Part shown: piece after piece, positions 23,584-23,912 of the stretch
Numbering within the stretch: the stretch's first letter is position 1
How the letters are laid out: each line of letters starts with the position of its first letter
Source: UBA7672 sp035995285
GTDB lineage: Bacteria; Pseudomonadota; Alphaproteobacteria; Caulobacterales; Hyphomonadaceae
Assembly (NCBI GenBank): GCA_035995285.1
Contig: DASYKO010000476.1
Location: 1-23,912 of the forward strand
Direction of reading: 5' to 3'
Length of the DNA: 23,912 bases
The notes under the pieces: model-generated
What the model was told of the DNA's origin: nothing
Seen by the model: only the letters and a program-made list of their open reading frames with translations
Database searches by the model: none
Position numbers and translations under genes: made by a program

Positions 23584-23912
23584 ATGTTCGCGGTCATCAA
23601 GACGGGCGGAAAACAGTACCGGGTCGCCGCCGACCAGAAGATCATCATCGAGAAGCTCGAAGGCGAGCCGGGCGACACGCTGGTGTTCGGCGAAGTGCTG
23701 ATGATCGGCGATGGCGACAACATCAACACCGGCGCGCCCCTCATCTCCGGCGCTCAGGTCGTCGGCGAAGTGGTCGAGCAGACCCGCTCCGCCAAGGTGA
23801 TCACCTACAAGAAGAAGCCGCGGAACACGTATCGCCGCAAGCTGGGACATCGCCAGCAGCAGACGGTGATCAAGATCACGGACATCCTCGCCAAGGGCGG
23901 GGCCACCGAGAA
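23584..23912 (+). CDS. rplU: 50S ribosomal protein L21, truncated by window end
   Basis: The first 109 codons are present. The start MFAVIKTGGKQYRV is the L21 signature, followed by GDTLVFGEVLMIG, VVGEVVEQTRSAKVITYKKKPRNTYRRKLGHRQQQT and TVIKITDI, a near-complete L21 core. L21 binds 23S rRNA in the large ribosomal subunit. The ATG follows a weak AAGAGA site. The stop codon lies beyond the window. rpmA (L27) would be expected next, from the usual gene order. Confidence 0.97.
   Translation, partial: MFAVIKTGGKQYRVAADQKIIIEKLEGEPGDTLVFGEVLMIGDGDNINTGAPLISGAQVVGEVVEQTRSAKVITYKKKPRNTYRRKLGHRQQQTVIKITDILAKGGATE

Overview
This is a GC-rich window (clearly above 60% G+C) from an alphaproteobacterial chromosome. 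The best hints point to Caulobacterales/Hyphomonadaceae-like bacteria or a neighbouring order. They are an ECF sigma factor paired with a Caulobacter NrsF-type anti-sigma factor and its matching divergent promoters, many secreted DUF11-type proteins, an acetoacetyl-CoA synthetase, and rplU at the right edge. No insertion sequence, tRNA, rRNA or CRISPR array was found. Taxonomy is an inference from gene content only.

Layout, left to right. (1) 1-975 has no convincing gene. About 12-744 is packed with strong hairpins, including a 15-bp inverted repeat and one three-way-junction-like fold, and may be a large structured RNA. 859-943 is a palindromic repeat of a type dispersed in alphaproteobacterial genomes. 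(2) 976-3772 (minus) is a two-gene operon: a short-chain dehydrogenase followed by acetoacetyl-CoA synthetase, probably for ketone-body or polyhydroxybutyrate use. It is preceded by a 20-bp tandem repeat carrying the ribosome-binding site. (3) 3871-4938 (minus) encodes a secreted alpha/beta-hydrolase lipoprotein. (4) 5338-6093 (plus) encodes an OmpR-type regulator whose receiver domain lacks the phosphorylation residues.

(5) 6378-15897 (plus) is the centrepiece. Five genes encode exported proteins: three small DUF11/Ig-like proteins, a 1488-residue outer-membrane beta-barrel protein with DUF11 and SdrD_B-like domains, and a 797-residue glycine-rich protein with C-terminal DUF7933/DUF11 domains. 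The first start codon is masked by a hairpin. A textbook intrinsic terminator separates the small proteins from the barrel gene. The last two genes overlap by ATGA. The design (abundant small subunits, rarer outer-membrane protein) recalls surface-fibre or adhesin operons, and this cluster is the best candidate here for an undescribed system.

(6) 15908-17905 (minus) holds an MBL-fold hydrolase, a secreted YHS protein and a DoxX-like membrane protein. They are divergent from (7) 18068-19233 (plus), the ECF sigma and NrsF-like anti-sigma genes. Both directions start from the same promoter pattern, GTAACC-N16-CGAA, so the sigma factor probably controls both itself and the YHS/DoxX unit. (8) 19455-20711 (plus) encodes a NAL1-like trypsin-type protease, followed by a 74-residue protein that resembles the protease's own N-terminal domain. 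(9) 20726-23091 (minus) encodes a uracil-DNA glycosylase-superfamily protein and an amidohydrolase in one operon. (10) rplU begins at 23584, behind a good sigma-70 promoter, and runs off the window.
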